Shown: positions 25,034 to 33,697 of the stretch, one piece after another
Numbering within the stretch: the stretch's first letter is position 1
Layout of the letters: every line of letters starts with the position of its first letter
Assembly (NCBI RefSeq): GCF_014650695.1
Contig: NZ_BMVL01000007.1
Coordinates: 226,810 to 290,809, forward strand
Length of the DNA: 64,000 nucleotides
Direction of reading: 5' to 3'
Source of the DNA: Streptomyces avidinii
GTDB lineage: Bacteria; Actinomycetota; Actinomycetes; Streptomycetales; Streptomycetaceae
Program-made: the position numbers and the translations under genes
Notes under the pieces: model-generated
What the model was told of the DNA's origin: nothing
Databases searched by the model: none
The model's input: the letters and a program-made list of their open reading frames with translations, nothing else

Positions 25034-25495
25034 TCAGGCCTCCTTGGTCTCCTCGGCGGGGGTCTCGACAGCCTCCGCCTCCTTGACCGCGCGCTTGGTG
25101 GCGGCCTCGGCCTCACCGGTGGCCTGCTGGGCGACCGTAAGGGCCTCGACCAGCTCGATCACGGCCATCGGGGCGTTGTCGCCACGACGGTTGCCGATCT
25201 TGGTGATGCGCGTGTAACCACCGGGGCGGTTCTCGTAGCGCGGGGCGATCTCGGTGAACAGCGTGTGCACGATGCTCTTGTCCGTGATCGTCTGCAGCAC
25301 CAGGCGACGGTTGTGGATGTCGCCCTTCTTGGCCTTGGTGACCAGACGCTCGGCGTAGGGACGCAGGCGGCGGGCCTTGGCCTCGGTGGTGGTGATGCGG
25401 CCGTGCTCGAAGAGCGCCTTCGCGAGGTTCGCGAGAAGGTGCTTCTCGTGCGCGGCGGAGCCGCCCAGACGGGCACCCTTTGCGGGACGCGGCAT
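25034..25495 (-). CDS. rplQ: Ribosomal protein L17
   Basis: The 153-residue 50S protein (PRPAKGARLGGSAAHEKHLL) lies near the peptide exit tunnel. AEYRRLVTKAKKG-like wording (YAERLVTKAKKGDIHNRR), RYENRPGGYTRITKIGNRRGDNAPM and an acidic Ala/Glu C-terminal tail are seen. It is the last gene of the alpha operon, after rpoA; a stable hairpin sits between them. Confidence 0.98.
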   Translation of the reverse strand: MPRPAKGARLGGSAAHEKHLLANLAKALFEHGRITTTEAKARRLRPYAERLVTKAKKGDIHNRRLVLQTITDKSIVHTLFTEIAPRYENRPGGYTRITKIGNRRGDNAPMAVIELVEALTVAQQATGEAEAATKRAVKEAEAVETPAEETKEA

Positions 25496-25568
25496 TGTTA
25501 CTCCTTCAAATCTGCACCGGCCGTGTCAGGTACCGGAGTCAGTTCCCTCAAGCGGTCGCGAGAGGGGG

Positions 25569-25592
25569 TGCGGGGGGCGTGAGCCCCCCGCA
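25569..25592 (-). terminator. Hairpin between rpoA and rplQ
   Basis: GCGGGGGGC and GCCCCCCGC form a 10-bp stem with a 4-nt loop, directly after the rpoA stop. It could lower rplQ expression or protect rpoA mRNA. Confidence 0.55.
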
Positions 25593-25599
25593 AGCTTTT

Positions 25600-26622
25600 C
25601 TAGTACTGCTCGGTCTCGACGAAACCGGCGTCCGCGTCGTCGTCGGCGCCGAAGGCGTCGGCGGCGGCGGTCGGGTCGAATCCGGGCGGGCTGTCCTTGA
25701 GGGCCAGGCCCATGCCGGCCAGCTTCGCCTTGACCTCGTCGATCGACTTCGCACCGAAGTTGCGGATGTCGAGCAGGTCGGCCTCGGAGCGGGCGACGAG
25801 CTCACCCACGGAGTGGATGCCCTCGCGCTTGAGGCAGTTGTACGACCGAACGGTGAGCTCGAGCTCCTCGATCGGCAGCGCCAGATCGGCGGCCAGGGCC
25901 GCGTCCGTCGGCGAGGGGCCCATGTCGATGCCCTCGGCGTCGATGTTGAGCTCGCGCGCCAGACCGAACAGCTCGACCAGGGTCTTACCGGCGGACGCCA
26001 TGGCGTCACGCGGGCGCATGGCCTGCTTGGTCTCGACGTCGACGATCAGCTTGTCGAAGTCGGTGCGCTGCTCGACTCGGGTCGCCTCGACCTTGTAGGT
26101 GACCTTGAGGACCGGGCTGTAGATGGAGTCGATCGGGATGCGACCGATCTCCTGGCCCAGCTGCTTGTTCTGGACGGCGGAGACGTAGCCGCGGCCGCGC
26201 TCGACGGTCAGCTCCATCTCCAGCTTGCCCTTGCCGTTGAGCGTGGCGAGGACCAGGTCCGGGTTGTGCACCTCGACACCGGCCGGGGGCGCGATGTCAG
26301 CAGCGGTGACCAGGCCGGGACCCTGCTTGCGCAGGTACATCACGACCGGCTCGTCGTGCTCCGAGGAGACGACCAGCTGCTTGATGTTGAGGATGATGTC
26401 CGTGACGTCTTCCTTGACGCCCGGCACGGTGGTGAACTCGTGCAGGACGCCGTCCACGCGGATGCTGGTGACAGCGGCACCCGGGATGGACGACAGGAGC
26501 GTACGGCGCAGGGAGTTGCCGAGGGTGTAACCGAAGCCCGGCTCCAGCGGCTCGATCACGAACCGCGAGCGGTACTCGTCGACGACCTCTTCGGTCAGCG
26601 AAGGACGCTGAGCGATAAGCAT
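25600..26622 (-). CDS. rpoA: RNA polymerase alpha subunit
   Basis: The 340-residue subunit has the assembly domain (FVIEPLEPGFGYTLGNSLRRTLLSSIPG), then VKGRGYVSA-like strands. The C-terminal domain (ELTVRSYNCLKREGIHSVGEL, NFGAKSIDEVKAKL) binds activators and UP elements. The acidic, Ala/Asp-rich tail is typical of Streptomyces. It lies between rpsK and rplQ; 152 nt with a strong hairpin separate it from rpsK. Confidence 0.99.
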   Translation of the reverse strand: MLIAQRPSLTEEVVDEYRSRFVIEPLEPGFGYTLGNSLRRTLLSSIPGAAVTSIRVDGVLHEFTTVPGVKEDVTDIILNIKQLVVSSEHDEPVVMYLRKQGPGLVTAADIAPPAGVEVHNPDLVLATLNGKGKLEMELTVERGRGYVSAVQNKQLGQEIGRIPIDSIYSPVLKVTYKVEATRVEQRTDFDKLIVDVETKQAMRPRDAMASAGKTLVELFGLARELNIDAEGIDMGPSPTDAALAADLALPIEELELTVRSYNCLKREGIHSVGELVARSEADLLDIRNFGAKSIDEVKAKLAGMGLALKDSPPGFDPTAAADAFGADDDADAGFVETEQY

Positions 26623-26703
26623 GTCTGTGTTCCTTCATTCGTGGACGCCCACTATTTGACGCCCGACGGATGCCGTACCAGGGGTACGGCTACTACAAGG
26701 GTA

Positions 26704-26741
26704 CGGGCGGTACGTCCCCCGCGAGGGGTTCGTACCGCCCG
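26704..26741 (-). terminator. Hairpin between rpsK and rpoA
   Basis: CGGGCGGTACG and CGTACCGCCCG pair over 11 bp; an inner CCCC/GGGG extends the stem. It lies in the 152-nt gap and may attenuate transcription into rpoA or be a processing site. Confidence 0.55.
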
Positions 26742-26774
26742 AACACTCAAAGACGCACAGGTGCGTCCGCTGCG

Positions 26775-27179
26775 TCAGACGCGGCGGCGCTTCGGCGGGC
26801 GGCAGCCGTTGTGCGGGGTGGGGGTGACGTCCTGGATCGAGCCGACCTCGAGGCCGGTGGCCTGGAGGGAGCGGATCGCGGTCTCGCGGCCGGAGCCCGG
26901 ACCCTTGACGAAGACGTCAACCTTGCGCATGCCGTGCTCCTGCGCGCGGCGGGCGGCCGACTCGGCAGCCATCTGCGCGGCGAAGGGGGTGGACTTGCGC
27001 GAGCCCTTGAAGCCGACGTGGCCGGCGGAGGCCCAGGAGATCACGTTGCCCGAGGGGTCGGTGATCGAAACGATGGTGTTGTTGAACGTGCTCTTGATGT
27101 GGGCGTGCCCGTGAGCGACGTTCTTCTTTTCCTTGCGGCGCACCTTCTTGGCAGCGCCCTGACGACCCTTGGGGGGCAT
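26775..27179 (-). CDS. rpsK: Ribosomal protein S11
   Basis: The 134-residue 30S platform protein contains the signature AHIKSTFNNTIVSITDPSGNVISWASAG and the C-terminus DVTPTPHNGCRPPKRRRV. ATG 27179 has a GGAGATTTAG ribosome site. It is 54 nt from rpsM. There is no rpsD after it, the actinobacterial arrangement. Confidence 0.99.
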   Translation of the reverse strand: MPPKGRQGAAKKVRRKEKKNVAHGHAHIKSTFNNTIVSITDPSGNVISWASAGHVGFKGSRKSTPFAAQMAAESAARRAQEHGMRKVDVFVKGPGSGRETAIRSLQATGLEVGSIQDVTPTPHNGCRPPKRRRV

Positions 27180-27233
27180 CTAAATCTCCTACGGGAGGTG
27201 GTCGGTCCTACAGCGCAAGACCGCTGAACAGGA

Positions 27234-27614
27234 CTACTTCTTGCCCGGCTTCTTCTTACCGGCGATCGCGCGACGCGGGCCCTTGCGGGTACGCGCGTTC
27301 GTGCTGGTGCGCTGGCCGTGCACCGGGAGGCCGCGACGGTGGCGGATACCCTGGTAGCACTGGATCTCGATCTTGCGGCGGATGTCGCCCTGGATCTCGC
27401 GGCGGAGGTCACCCTCGGTGCGGAGGTTGGCGTCCACGTACTCGCGGATCTTGACGAGGTCCTCTTCGGCCAGGTCACGAACGCGGGTGTTCGGGTTCAC
27501 ACCGGTGGCCGCAAGGATCTCCTTGGACCGGGTGCGCCCGACACCGAAGACGTAGGTAAGTGCGATCTCCACGCGCTTTTCGCGCGGGATGTCAACACCG
27601 GAAACGCGTGCCAT
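27234..27614 (-). CDS. rpsM: Ribosomal protein S13
   Basis: The 126-residue 30S head protein (ARVSGVDIPREKRVEIALTY) has GVGRTRSKEILAATGVNPNTRV and the basic C-terminus RTSTNARTRKGPRRAIAGKK that contacts P-site tRNA. A 199-nt leader with GC-rich hairpins separates it from rpmJ, and is a candidate site for alpha-operon control. Confidence 0.99.
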   Translation of the reverse strand: MARVSGVDIPREKRVEIALTYVFGVGRTRSKEILAATGVNPNTRVRDLAEEDLVKIREYVDANLRTEGDLRREIQGDIRRKIEIQCYQGIRHRRGLPVHGQRTSTNARTRKGPRRAIAGKKKPGKK

Positions 27615-27813
27615 TCAATGGCTCCTGTGTGTTCGGGGGTCTTCAGCAGAATCAACCCCGACCGCCGACCACACCTGATGGGTGGTGGTACGTCCGGGTC
27701 CCCGGCCCCCGCCGGAGGTGCCGCCGGCCCTTCTCAGGGCTGGGCGGATTCTGCGTATGTACGTTTTCTTACGTCGCGCGAAGAACTGCGGAAGGCAGGT
27801 CGGTCGGCGTGCG

Positions 27814-27927
27814 TCAGCCCTGGCGCTGCTTGTGGCGCAGGTTGTCGCAGATGACCATGACCCGACCGTGACGGCGGATCACCTTGCACTTGTCGCAGAT
27901 CTTCTTGACGCTCGGCTTGACCTTCAT
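27814..27927 (-). CDS. rpmJ: Ribosomal protein L36 (zinc-binding form)
   Basis: The 37-residue protein MKVKPSVKKICDKCKVIRRH... retains the zinc ligands C11, C14, C27 and H32, so it is the C+ paralogue, normally replaced by a C- form during zinc starvation. It is a small gene easily missed. It lies between infA and rpsM as in most bacteria. Confidence 0.98.
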   Translation of the reverse strand: MKVKPSVKKICDKCKVIRRHGRVMVICDNLRHKQRQG

Positions 27928-28000
27928 GTTGGTGAGGTTCTCCGGGTCAGTGCCACCACCCGCACCGGGACGGATGCCCAGGCAGGAGTGAGGACAAGAT

Positions 28001-28222
28001 CTACTTGTATCGGTAGACGATCCGGCCACGCGTGAGGTCGTACGGGGAGAGCTCCACGACAACCCGGTCATCAGGGAGGATGCGGATGTAGTGCATGCGC
28101 ATCTTGCCGCTGATGTGCGCGAGGACCTTGTGACCGTTCTGGAGTTCCACCTTGAACATCGCGTTCGGGAGGGACTCGATCACGGTGCCCTCGATTTCGA
28201 TGGCACCTTGCTTCTTGGCCAC
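28001..28222 (-). CDS. infA: Translation initiation factor IF-1
   Basis: The 73-residue OB-fold protein (VAKKQGAIEIEGTVIESLPN) has HKVLAHISGKMRMHYIRILPDDRV, standard for IF-1. GTG 28222 yields the conserved N-terminus; the open frame upstream is non-coding. A TAGACT box near 28304 may start an infA-rpmJ transcript. Confidence 0.98.
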   Translation of the reverse strand: MAKKQGAIEIEGTVIESLPNAMFKVELQNGHKVLAHISGKMRMHYIRILPDDRVVVELSPYDLTRGRIVYRYK

Positions 28223-28298
28223 GCTTCGCCTTTCGAATCGGCTACCTTGATCGGCCTCGTGCGCCATGCAGGCATGGGAGTGCACGAGAGCCGACGAG

Positions 28299-28304
28299 TC
28301 AGTC
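28299..28304 (-). promoter_or_regulatory. Candidate -10 box upstream of infA
   Basis: TAGACT on the minus strand is a good TANNNT match, about 77 nt before infA, within a 138-nt gap after map. The -35 region (TTCGTC at 18-nt spacing) is weak. Confidence 0.35.
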
Positions 28305-28360
28305 TACGACAGGGCACCCGGAAAGACGAATCCGGAAAGTTTGCCCCAGAGTCTAGATCA

Positions 28361-29212
28361 TTAACCGAGGGGGTCCGGAGCCGTGGTGACTCCGTACTCC
28401 GCCAGCTTCGCCTTGCCGCAGTCCGGGCTGGTCAGGACGATGGGCCCGGCCTCCGTCAGCGCGATGGAGTGCTCCCAGTGCGAGGACCAGGTGCCGTCCG
28501 TCGTGATGACCGTCCAGTCGTCCGAAAGGACCTCCGTCTGGGCGGTTCCCAGGGAGACCATGGGCTCGATCGCCAGGCAGAGGCCCGGAACCAGCTTGAT
28601 CCCCTTGCCCCGCTTGCGCGAGACGTAGTTCAGCAGGTGCGGGTCCATGTGCATCTCGGACCCGATGCCGTGGCCGCCGTAGTCCTCGATGATCCCGAAC
28701 TTGCCGAGGCTGTGCTCACCGGTGGTGGGGCGGGGCTGGCGCTTGATGTACGTCTCGATCGCCTTCGAGATGTCGACGAGGCGGTTGCCGAGCTTCATGG
28801 CGGCGATACCGGCCCACATGGACTCCTCGGTCACCCGGGACAGCTCCACGAGCTCAGGGGCGTGCCCCGTGCCGACGAAGGCGGTGTACGCGGCGTCGCC
28901 GTGCCAGCCGTCCACGATCGCACCGGCGTCGATCGAGATGATGTCGCCGTCCTTGAGGACGGTCTTGTCGTCCGGGATGCCGTGGACGACGACCTCGTTC
29001 ACCGAGGTGCAGATCGTCGCGGGGAAGCCGCCGTAGCCGAGGAAGTTCGACTTGGCACCGGCGTCCGCGATGACCTTGCGGGCCACCATGTCCAGATCCC
29101 GCGTCGTGGCGCCCGGCACGGCCGCCTCACGGGTCGCAGCGTGGATCGCGGCGACGACCAGCCCTGCCTCGCGCATCTTCGCGATCTGCTCGGGGGTCTT
29201 GATCTGGACCAT
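28361..29212 (-). CDS. map: Methionine aminopeptidase, type I
   Basis: The 283-residue pita-bread metalloenzyme removes initiator Met. It shows SIDAGAIVDGWHGDAAYT (two metal Asp), YGGHGIGSEMHMDP (metal His), CLAIEPM and WSSHWEHS (metal Glu residues). ATG 29212 has GGAAGG upstream. It follows adk by 104 nt, which contains a hairpin. Confidence 0.98.
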   Translation of the reverse strand: MVQIKTPEQIAKMREAGLVVAAIHAATREAAVPGATTRDLDMVARKVIADAGAKSNFLGYGGFPATICTSVNEVVVHGIPDDKTVLKDGDIISIDAGAIVDGWHGDAAYTAFVGTGHAPELVELSRVTEESMWAGIAAMKLGNRLVDISKAIETYIKRQPRPTTGEHSLGKFGIIEDYGGHGIGSEMHMDPHLLNYVSRKRGKGIKLVPGLCLAIEPMVSLGTAQTEVLSDDWTVITTDGTWSSHWEHSIALTEAGPIVLTSPDCGKAKLAEYGVTTAPDPLG

Positions 29213-29261
29213 GGGAAGTGCCTTCCACCTTCGGATCTGCGTTGTTCGGGTCTTTTCAACA

Positions 29262-29298
29262 GTACGGCCGCGATGTCCTGGGGACACCGCGGCCGTAC
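29262..29298 (-). terminator. Hairpin between adk and map
   Basis: GTACGGCCGCGATGTCC and GGACACCGCGGCCGTAC pair 16 of 17 bases with a 3-nt loop. There is no clear U-tract; it may terminate partially or be a processing site. Confidence 0.5.
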
Positions 29299-29316
29299 CT
29301 GCACAACAGAGGGCTA

Positions 29317-29964
29317 CTACTTCTTGAGGGCGTCCATCGCGCGCTTCGTGACGTCCGCGACCTCACCGAGGGCCGGGATGGTCACCAGCAGGCCCTGGGC
29401 CTTGTAGTAGTCGATGATCGGCTCGGTCTGCGTGTGGTAGACCTCGAGCCGGTTGCGGACCGTGGCCTCGGAGTCGTCACCGCGCTGGTAGAGCTCGCCG
29501 CCGCAGGTGTCGCAGACACCCGCGGTCTTCGCCGGGGCGTACGTCACGTGGAAGACGTGCGAGGAGTCGTTGCGGCAGATCCGCCGGCCGGCGATCCGCT
29601 TGACGACCTCGTCCTCCTCGACCTCCAGGTCGAGGACGGCGTCGAGCTTCATGCCCTCGGCCTGGAGCATCACGTCGAGGGCCTCGGCCTGGGAGACGTT
29701 GCGCGGGAATCCGTCGAGCAGGAAGCCGTTCACGGCGTCCGGCTGCTCCATACGGTCCTTCGCCATCCCGATGGTCACCTCGTCGGGGACCAGGTCGCCG
29801 GCGTCCATGAACGCCTTCGCCTGCTTGCCCAGCTCGGTGCCCTGGCTGATGTTGGCCCGGAACAGGTCGCCCGTGGAGATGTGCGGGATCGACAGGTTCT
29901 TGGCAAGGAACGCGGCCTGCGTTCCCTTGCCCGCACCGGGCGGTCCAACGAGGACGATTCGCAT
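29317..29964 (-). CDS. adk: Adenylate kinase
   Basis: This 215-residue enzyme interconverts ATP+AMP and 2 ADP. P-loop VGPPGAGKGTQAAFLA, AMP-binding ISTGDLFRANI and DGFPRNVSQAEAL are intact. The LID (IAGRRICRND, then GVCDTCGGELYQR) keeps three cysteines, so zinc binding may be partial. ATG shares its A with the secY stop (TGATG). Confidence 0.98.
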   Translation of the reverse strand: MRIVLVGPPGAGKGTQAAFLAKNLSIPHISTGDLFRANISQGTELGKQAKAFMDAGDLVPDEVTIGMAKDRMEQPDAVNGFLLDGFPRNVSQAEALDVMLQAEGMKLDAVLDLEVEEDEVVKRIAGRRICRNDSSHVFHVTYAPAKTAGVCDTCGGELYQRGDDSEATVRNRLEVYHTQTEPIIDYYKAQGLLVTIPALGEVADVTKRAMDALKK

Positions 29965-31277
29965 CAGCGGAGGAACCCTTCGTAATTACGCTGCTGGAGC
30001 TGGCTCTCGATCTGCTTCACGGTTTCCAGACCCACACCCACGATGATCAGGATGCTCGTCCCGCCGAACGGGAAGTTCTGGTTCGCTCCGAAGCCGGCCA
30101 ACGCCATCGTCGGCACAAGAGCGATGAGACCCAGGTACAGCGACCCCGGCCAGGTGATCCGGTTGAGTACGTAGCTGAGGTACTCGGCGGTGGGTCGACC
30201 GGCGCGGATGCCCGGGATGAACCCACCATACTTCTTCATGTTGTCTGCAACTTCCTCGGGGTTGAACGAGATCGCCACGTAGAAGAACGCGAAGAAGACG
30301 ATCAGGAGGAAGTACACCGCGATGTAGTACGGGTGGTCGCCCTTGACGAAGTGCTTCTGGATCCAGGTGGCCCAGCCCGCGGTGGAACCGCTGAACTGCA
30401 CGACCAGCGCCGGGATGTAGAGCAGCGACGAGGCGAAGATGACGGGGATGATGCCCGCCTGGTTCACCTTGAGCGGGATGTAGGTGGACGTACCGCCGTA
30501 CGCACGGCGGCCGATCATGCGCTTCGCGTACTGGACCGGGATCCGGCGCTGCGCCTGCTCGACGAAGACCACCAGGCCGACCATCGCGAGGCCGACGAGC
30601 ATGACGACGCCGAACTCGACCCAGCCGTCGGCGATCTTGCCCTGGAGCTTGATCTGCCAGAGGGCGCCGATGAAGCCGGCGGCGATCGAGATGAACATGA
30701 GGATCGACATGCCGTTGCCGATGCCGCGGTCGGTGATGAGCTCACCGAGCCACATGACGACGCAGGTACCGGCGGTCATGGTGACCACCATGACGACCGT
30801 GGTGAAGATCGACCGGTCGGGGACGATCTGGCTGGCGACCTGGCAGCCCTGGAACAGGGCACCGGTGCGGGCCGTGGCGACGAGGCCCGTGCCCTGCAGG
30901 ATCGCGAGCGCGACCGTCAGATAGCGCGTGTACTGAGTGATCTTCGCCGTGCCGGACTGTCCCTCTTTTTTGAGGGTCTCCAGCTTCGGGATGACCACGG
31001 TCAGCAGCTGCAGAATGATGCTCGCCGTGATGTAGGGCATGATGCCGAGCGCGAAGATCGTGATCTGCAGCAGCGCACCGCCGCTGAACATGTTGACCAG
31101 ACCGAACAGCCCATTGCTGCTGCCCGCCTGTTCGACACAGATCTGAACGTTCTTGTAGCTCACGCCGGGTACCGGGATGTGGGACCCGAGCCGGAACAGC
31201 ACGATGATGCCGAGCGTGAAGAGCAGCTTCTTGCGCAGGTCGGGCGTCTTGAACGCCCGGGCGAACGCGGTGAGCAC
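29964..31277 (-). CDS. secY: Sec translocon channel subunit SecY
   Basis: The 437-residue protein has ten membrane helices. FARAFKTPDLRKKLLFTLGI at the N-terminus, FALGIMPYITASIILQLL, the plug-region wording and TYIPLKVNQAGIIPVIFASS are classic. GTG 31277 follows AGGAGGCACC. It is separated from rplO by 187 nt with a strong hairpin, so it probably has its own promoter; coupled to adk. Confidence 0.99.
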   Translation of the reverse strand: MLTAFARAFKTPDLRKKLLFTLGIIVLFRLGSHIPVPGVSYKNVQICVEQAGSSNGLFGLVNMFSGGALLQITIFALGIMPYITASIILQLLTVVIPKLETLKKEGQSGTAKITQYTRYLTVALAILQGTGLVATARTGALFQGCQVASQIVPDRSIFTTVVMVVTMTAGTCVVMWLGELITDRGIGNGMSILMFISIAAGFIGALWQIKLQGKIADGWVEFGVVMLVGLAMVGLVVFVEQAQRRIPVQYAKRMIGRRAYGGTSTYIPLKVNQAGIIPVIFASSLLYIPALVVQFSGSTAGWATWIQKHFVKGDHPYYIAVYFLLIVFFAFFYVAISFNPEEVADNMKKYGGFIPGIRAGRPTAEYLSYVLNRITWPGSLYLGLIALVPTMALAGFGANQNFPFGGTSILIIVGVGLETVKQIESQLQQRNYEGFLR

Positions 31278-31394
31278 GGTGCCTCCTGCGACCCCCGCGC
31301 TACTGCGTCAGAGGTGACGGTCTGAGGGATCGACGTATACGACAAAGCAAAGGTGCACGCCACCTTACCGGCGAGTGTGCCTTCCGCGGAACGA

Positions 31395-31434
31395 CCGACC
31401 GGGGATGCCCCATATGTGAGGCATCCCCGGTCGG
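31395..31434 (-). terminator. Terminator-like hairpin between rplO and secY
   Basis: CCGACCGGGGATGCC and GGCATCCCCGGTCGG form a perfect 15-bp stem with a 10-nt loop, 30 nt past the rplO stop. It may end the spc transcript. Confidence 0.65.
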
Positions 31435-31464
31435 GTTTCGAGCTATTCAGCCACTGAAATCGTC

Positions 31465-31920
31465 TTAGACGAGCTCGGTGACGGTGCCGCCGGCAGCGGC
31501 AATCTTCTCCTTGGCGGAGGCGGAGACGGCGTCAACCGACACCTGCAGCGCCACGGAGATCTCGCCCTGGCCCAGGACCTTGACGAGGCTGTTCTTGCGA
31601 ACCGCGCCCTTGGCGACCAGGTCGGCCACCGTGACTTCTCCACCCTCGGGGTAGAGAGCGCCGAGCTTGTCCAGGTTCACGACCTGGAACTCGGTGCGGA
31701 ACGGGTTCTTGAAGCCCTTGAGCTTCGGCAGGCGCATGTGGAGGGGCATCTGCCCGCCCTCGAAGCGCTGCGGGATCTGGTAACGGGCCTTCTGGCCCTT
31801 CGTACCACGACCGGCCGTCTTACCCTTCGACGCCTCACCACGACCGACACGGGTCTTCGCGGTCTTGGCGCCGGGGGCGGGACGGAGGTTGTGGGCCTTC
31901 AGCGGGCTGTTCTCAGCCAT
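31465..31920 (-). CDS. rplO: Ribosomal protein L15
   Basis: The 151-residue 50S protein starts MAENSPLKAHNLRPAPGAKT. The Gly-rich basic stretch (KTRVGRGEASKGKTAGRGTK) threads into 23S rRNA. It begins 1 nt after the rpmD stop. Confidence 0.98.
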   Translation of the reverse strand: MAENSPLKAHNLRPAPGAKTAKTRVGRGEASKGKTAGRGTKGQKARYQIPQRFEGGQMPLHMRLPKLKGFKNPFRTEFQVVNLDKLGALYPEGGEVTVADLVAKGAVRKNSLVKVLGQGEISVALQVSVDAVSASAKEKIAAAGGTVTELV

Positions 31921-31921
31921 G

Positions 31922-32104
31922 TTAGTCAACCTCCTCAACCGTCACGAGGTGGCGGACGGTCTGCACCATTCCGCGGAACTCGGGGCGGTCCTCCTTGACG
32001 ACCACGTCGTTCAGGCGCTTGAGCCCGAGCGAACGCAGAGTGTCGCGGTGGTTCTGCTTGCTGCCGATGTACGACTTCGTCTGCGTGATCTTGAGGCGAG
32101 CCAT
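31922..32104 (-). CDS. rpmD: Ribosomal protein L30
   Basis: The 60-residue protein (ARLKITQTKSYIGSKQNHRD) has TLRSLGLKRLNDVVVKED, typical of L30. ATG shares its A with the rpsE stop (TAATG). Confidence 0.98.
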   Translation of the reverse strand: MARLKITQTKSYIGSKQNHRDTLRSLGLKRLNDVVVKEDRPEFRGMVQTVRHLVTVEEVD

Positions 32105-32706
32105 TACGCACCCGCCCCAGCACGTGCACGAAGCAGAGCCGCGGGGGCGACGTCCTCGAGGGGCAGACCACGGCGAGCCGCGATCTCCTCGGGACGCTGC
32201 AGGCCCTTGAGGGCCGCCACGGTCGCGTGCACGATGTTGATCGCGTTCGAAGAGCCGAGCGACTTCGACAGGATGTCGTGTACGCCGGCGCACTCCAGAA
32301 CGGCACGCACCGGGCCACCGGCGATAACACCGGTACCGGGGGAAGCCGGCTTCAGGAGCACGACGCCCGCGGCACGCTCGCCCGTGATCGGGTGAGGGAT
32401 CGTGCCCTGGATGCGCGGAACCTTGAAGAAGGACTTCTTGGCTTCCTCGACACCCTTGGCGATGGCCGCGGGAACTTCCTTGGCCTTGCCGTAACCGACA
32501 CCTACAGTGCCGTCACCGTCGCCCACCACGACCAGCGCGGTGAAGCTGAAGCGGCGACCACCCTTGACAACCTTGGCGACGCGGTTGATCGCGACAACGC
32601 GCTCAACGTAAGCGGTCTTCTCGGCGGCAGGGCCACCGTCGCGACCCTTCCGGTCCCGCCGCTCGCCGCCACCGGCACCGCTTCCGCGGCGCTGGGGTCC
32701 AGCCAT
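32104..32706 (-). CDS. rpsE: Ribosomal protein S5
   Basis: The 200-residue protein has a basic/Gly N-terminal extension (RRGSGAGGGERRDRKGRD), the dsRNA-binding segment VVKGGRRFSFTALVVVGDG (decoding fidelity and helicase site) and GIIGG-like loops (GTGVIAGGPVRAVLECAGV). It precedes rpmD with a one-base overlap. Confidence 0.99.
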   Translation of the reverse strand: MAGPQRRGSGAGGGERRDRKGRDGGPAAEKTAYVERVVAINRVAKVVKGGRRFSFTALVVVGDGDGTVGVGYGKAKEVPAAIAKGVEEAKKSFFKVPRIQGTIPHPITGERAAGVVLLKPASPGTGVIAGGPVRAVLECAGVHDILSKSLGSSNAINIVHATVAALKGLQRPEEIAARRGLPLEDVAPAALLRARAGAGA

Positions 32707-32751
32707 TGGATTACCTCTCTCTGTTACGTCCGTGAGTCCCGGAACCGGGGC

Positions 32752-33135
32752 TTAGAACTTCAGCCCGGCTTCGCGGGCGGCGTCAGCCAGAGCGGCAATG
32801 CGCCCGGCGTATCGGTTGCCACCGCGGTCGAACACGACGGTCTCGACACCCGCAGCCTTGGCCCGCTCGGCGACAAGCGCGCCGACGGCCTGGGCGTGGG
32901 CGCTCTTGTCGCCTTCCACACCGCGGATCGAAGCGTCCAGGGTCGACGCCGACGCCAGGGTGTGACCCTGGAGGTCGTCGATGACCTGAGCAACGATGTT
33001 GCGGTTGGAACGCGTCACGACGAGGCGCGGACGCTCCGCCGTACCCGAGACGTTCTTGCGGATGCGGATGTGGCGGCGTGCCTTGGCAGCGCGCTTGTAC
33101 GCGTCGCCCTTGGCGATCTTCACACCGTATGCCAT
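32752..33135 (-). CDS. rplR: Ribosomal protein L18
   Basis: The 127-residue 5S rRNA-binding protein shows KARRHIRIRKNVSGTAERPR and the C-terminus YAGRIAALADAAREAGLKF. It starts 2 nt after rplF. Confidence 0.98.
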   Translation of the reverse strand: MAYGVKIAKGDAYKRAAKARRHIRIRKNVSGTAERPRLVVTRSNRNIVAQVIDDLQGHTLASASTLDASIRGVEGDKSAHAQAVGALVAERAKAAGVETVVFDRGGNRYAGRIAALADAAREAGLKF

Positions 33136-33137
33136 GG

Positions 33138-33677
33138 CTACTTACCAGCCTTTCCGACCTTGCGGCGGATGACTTCGCCGGCGTACTTGACACCCTTGGC
33201 CTTGTACGGGTCGGGCTTCCGCAGCTTGCGGATGTTGGCGGCGACCTCGCCGACCTTCTGCTTGTCGATGCCCTCGACCGAGAACTTGGTCGGCGACTCG
33301 ACCTTGAAGGAGATGCCCTCGGGCGCCTCCACCAGGATCGGGTGGCTGTAACCCAGCTGGAACTCCAGGTTGGAGCCCTTCGCCAGGACACGGTAACCGA
33401 CACCGCTGATCTCGAGAGCCTTGACGTATCCCGTGGTCACACCGGTGATCATGTTCGCCACCAGCGTGCGGGACAGGCCGTGCAGGGCCTTGTTCTGACG
33501 CTCGTCGTTCGGACGGGTGACGTTCAGAACGCCGTCCTCGCCCTTAACAACGGCGATGGGAGCCTTGACGGTGTGGGAGAGGGAACCCTTGGGACCCTTC
33601 ACCGCAACCGTGCTGCCATCGATGGTGACGTCCACACCGGCGGGAACCTGGATGGGGAGCTTGCCGATTCGCGACAT
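33138..33677 (-). CDS. rplF: Ribosomal protein L6
   Basis: The 179-residue 50S stalk-base protein (SRIGKLPIQVPAGVDVTIDG) has two repeated folds and the conserved C-terminus IRKLRKPDPYKAKGVKYAGE. It is 20 nt after rpsH. Confidence 0.99.
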   Translation of the reverse strand: MSRIGKLPIQVPAGVDVTIDGSTVAVKGPKGSLSHTVKAPIAVVKGEDGVLNVTRPNDERQNKALHGLSRTLVANMITGVTTGYVKALEISGVGYRVLAKGSNLEFQLGYSHPILVEAPEGISFKVESPTKFSVEGIDKQKVGEVAANIRKLRKPDPYKAKGVKYAGEVIRRKVGKAGK

Positions 33678-33697
33678 TGCTTTTCCTCCGTTCCCGA

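Noticed and set aside
20996..25582. A continuous + strand frame of over 1,500 codons opposite several genes
   Set aside because: It runs antisense to the GT87, ABC-F, truA and rplQ genes and is an artefact of very high GC. The product is Arg/Gly/Ala/Pro-rich with no domain.
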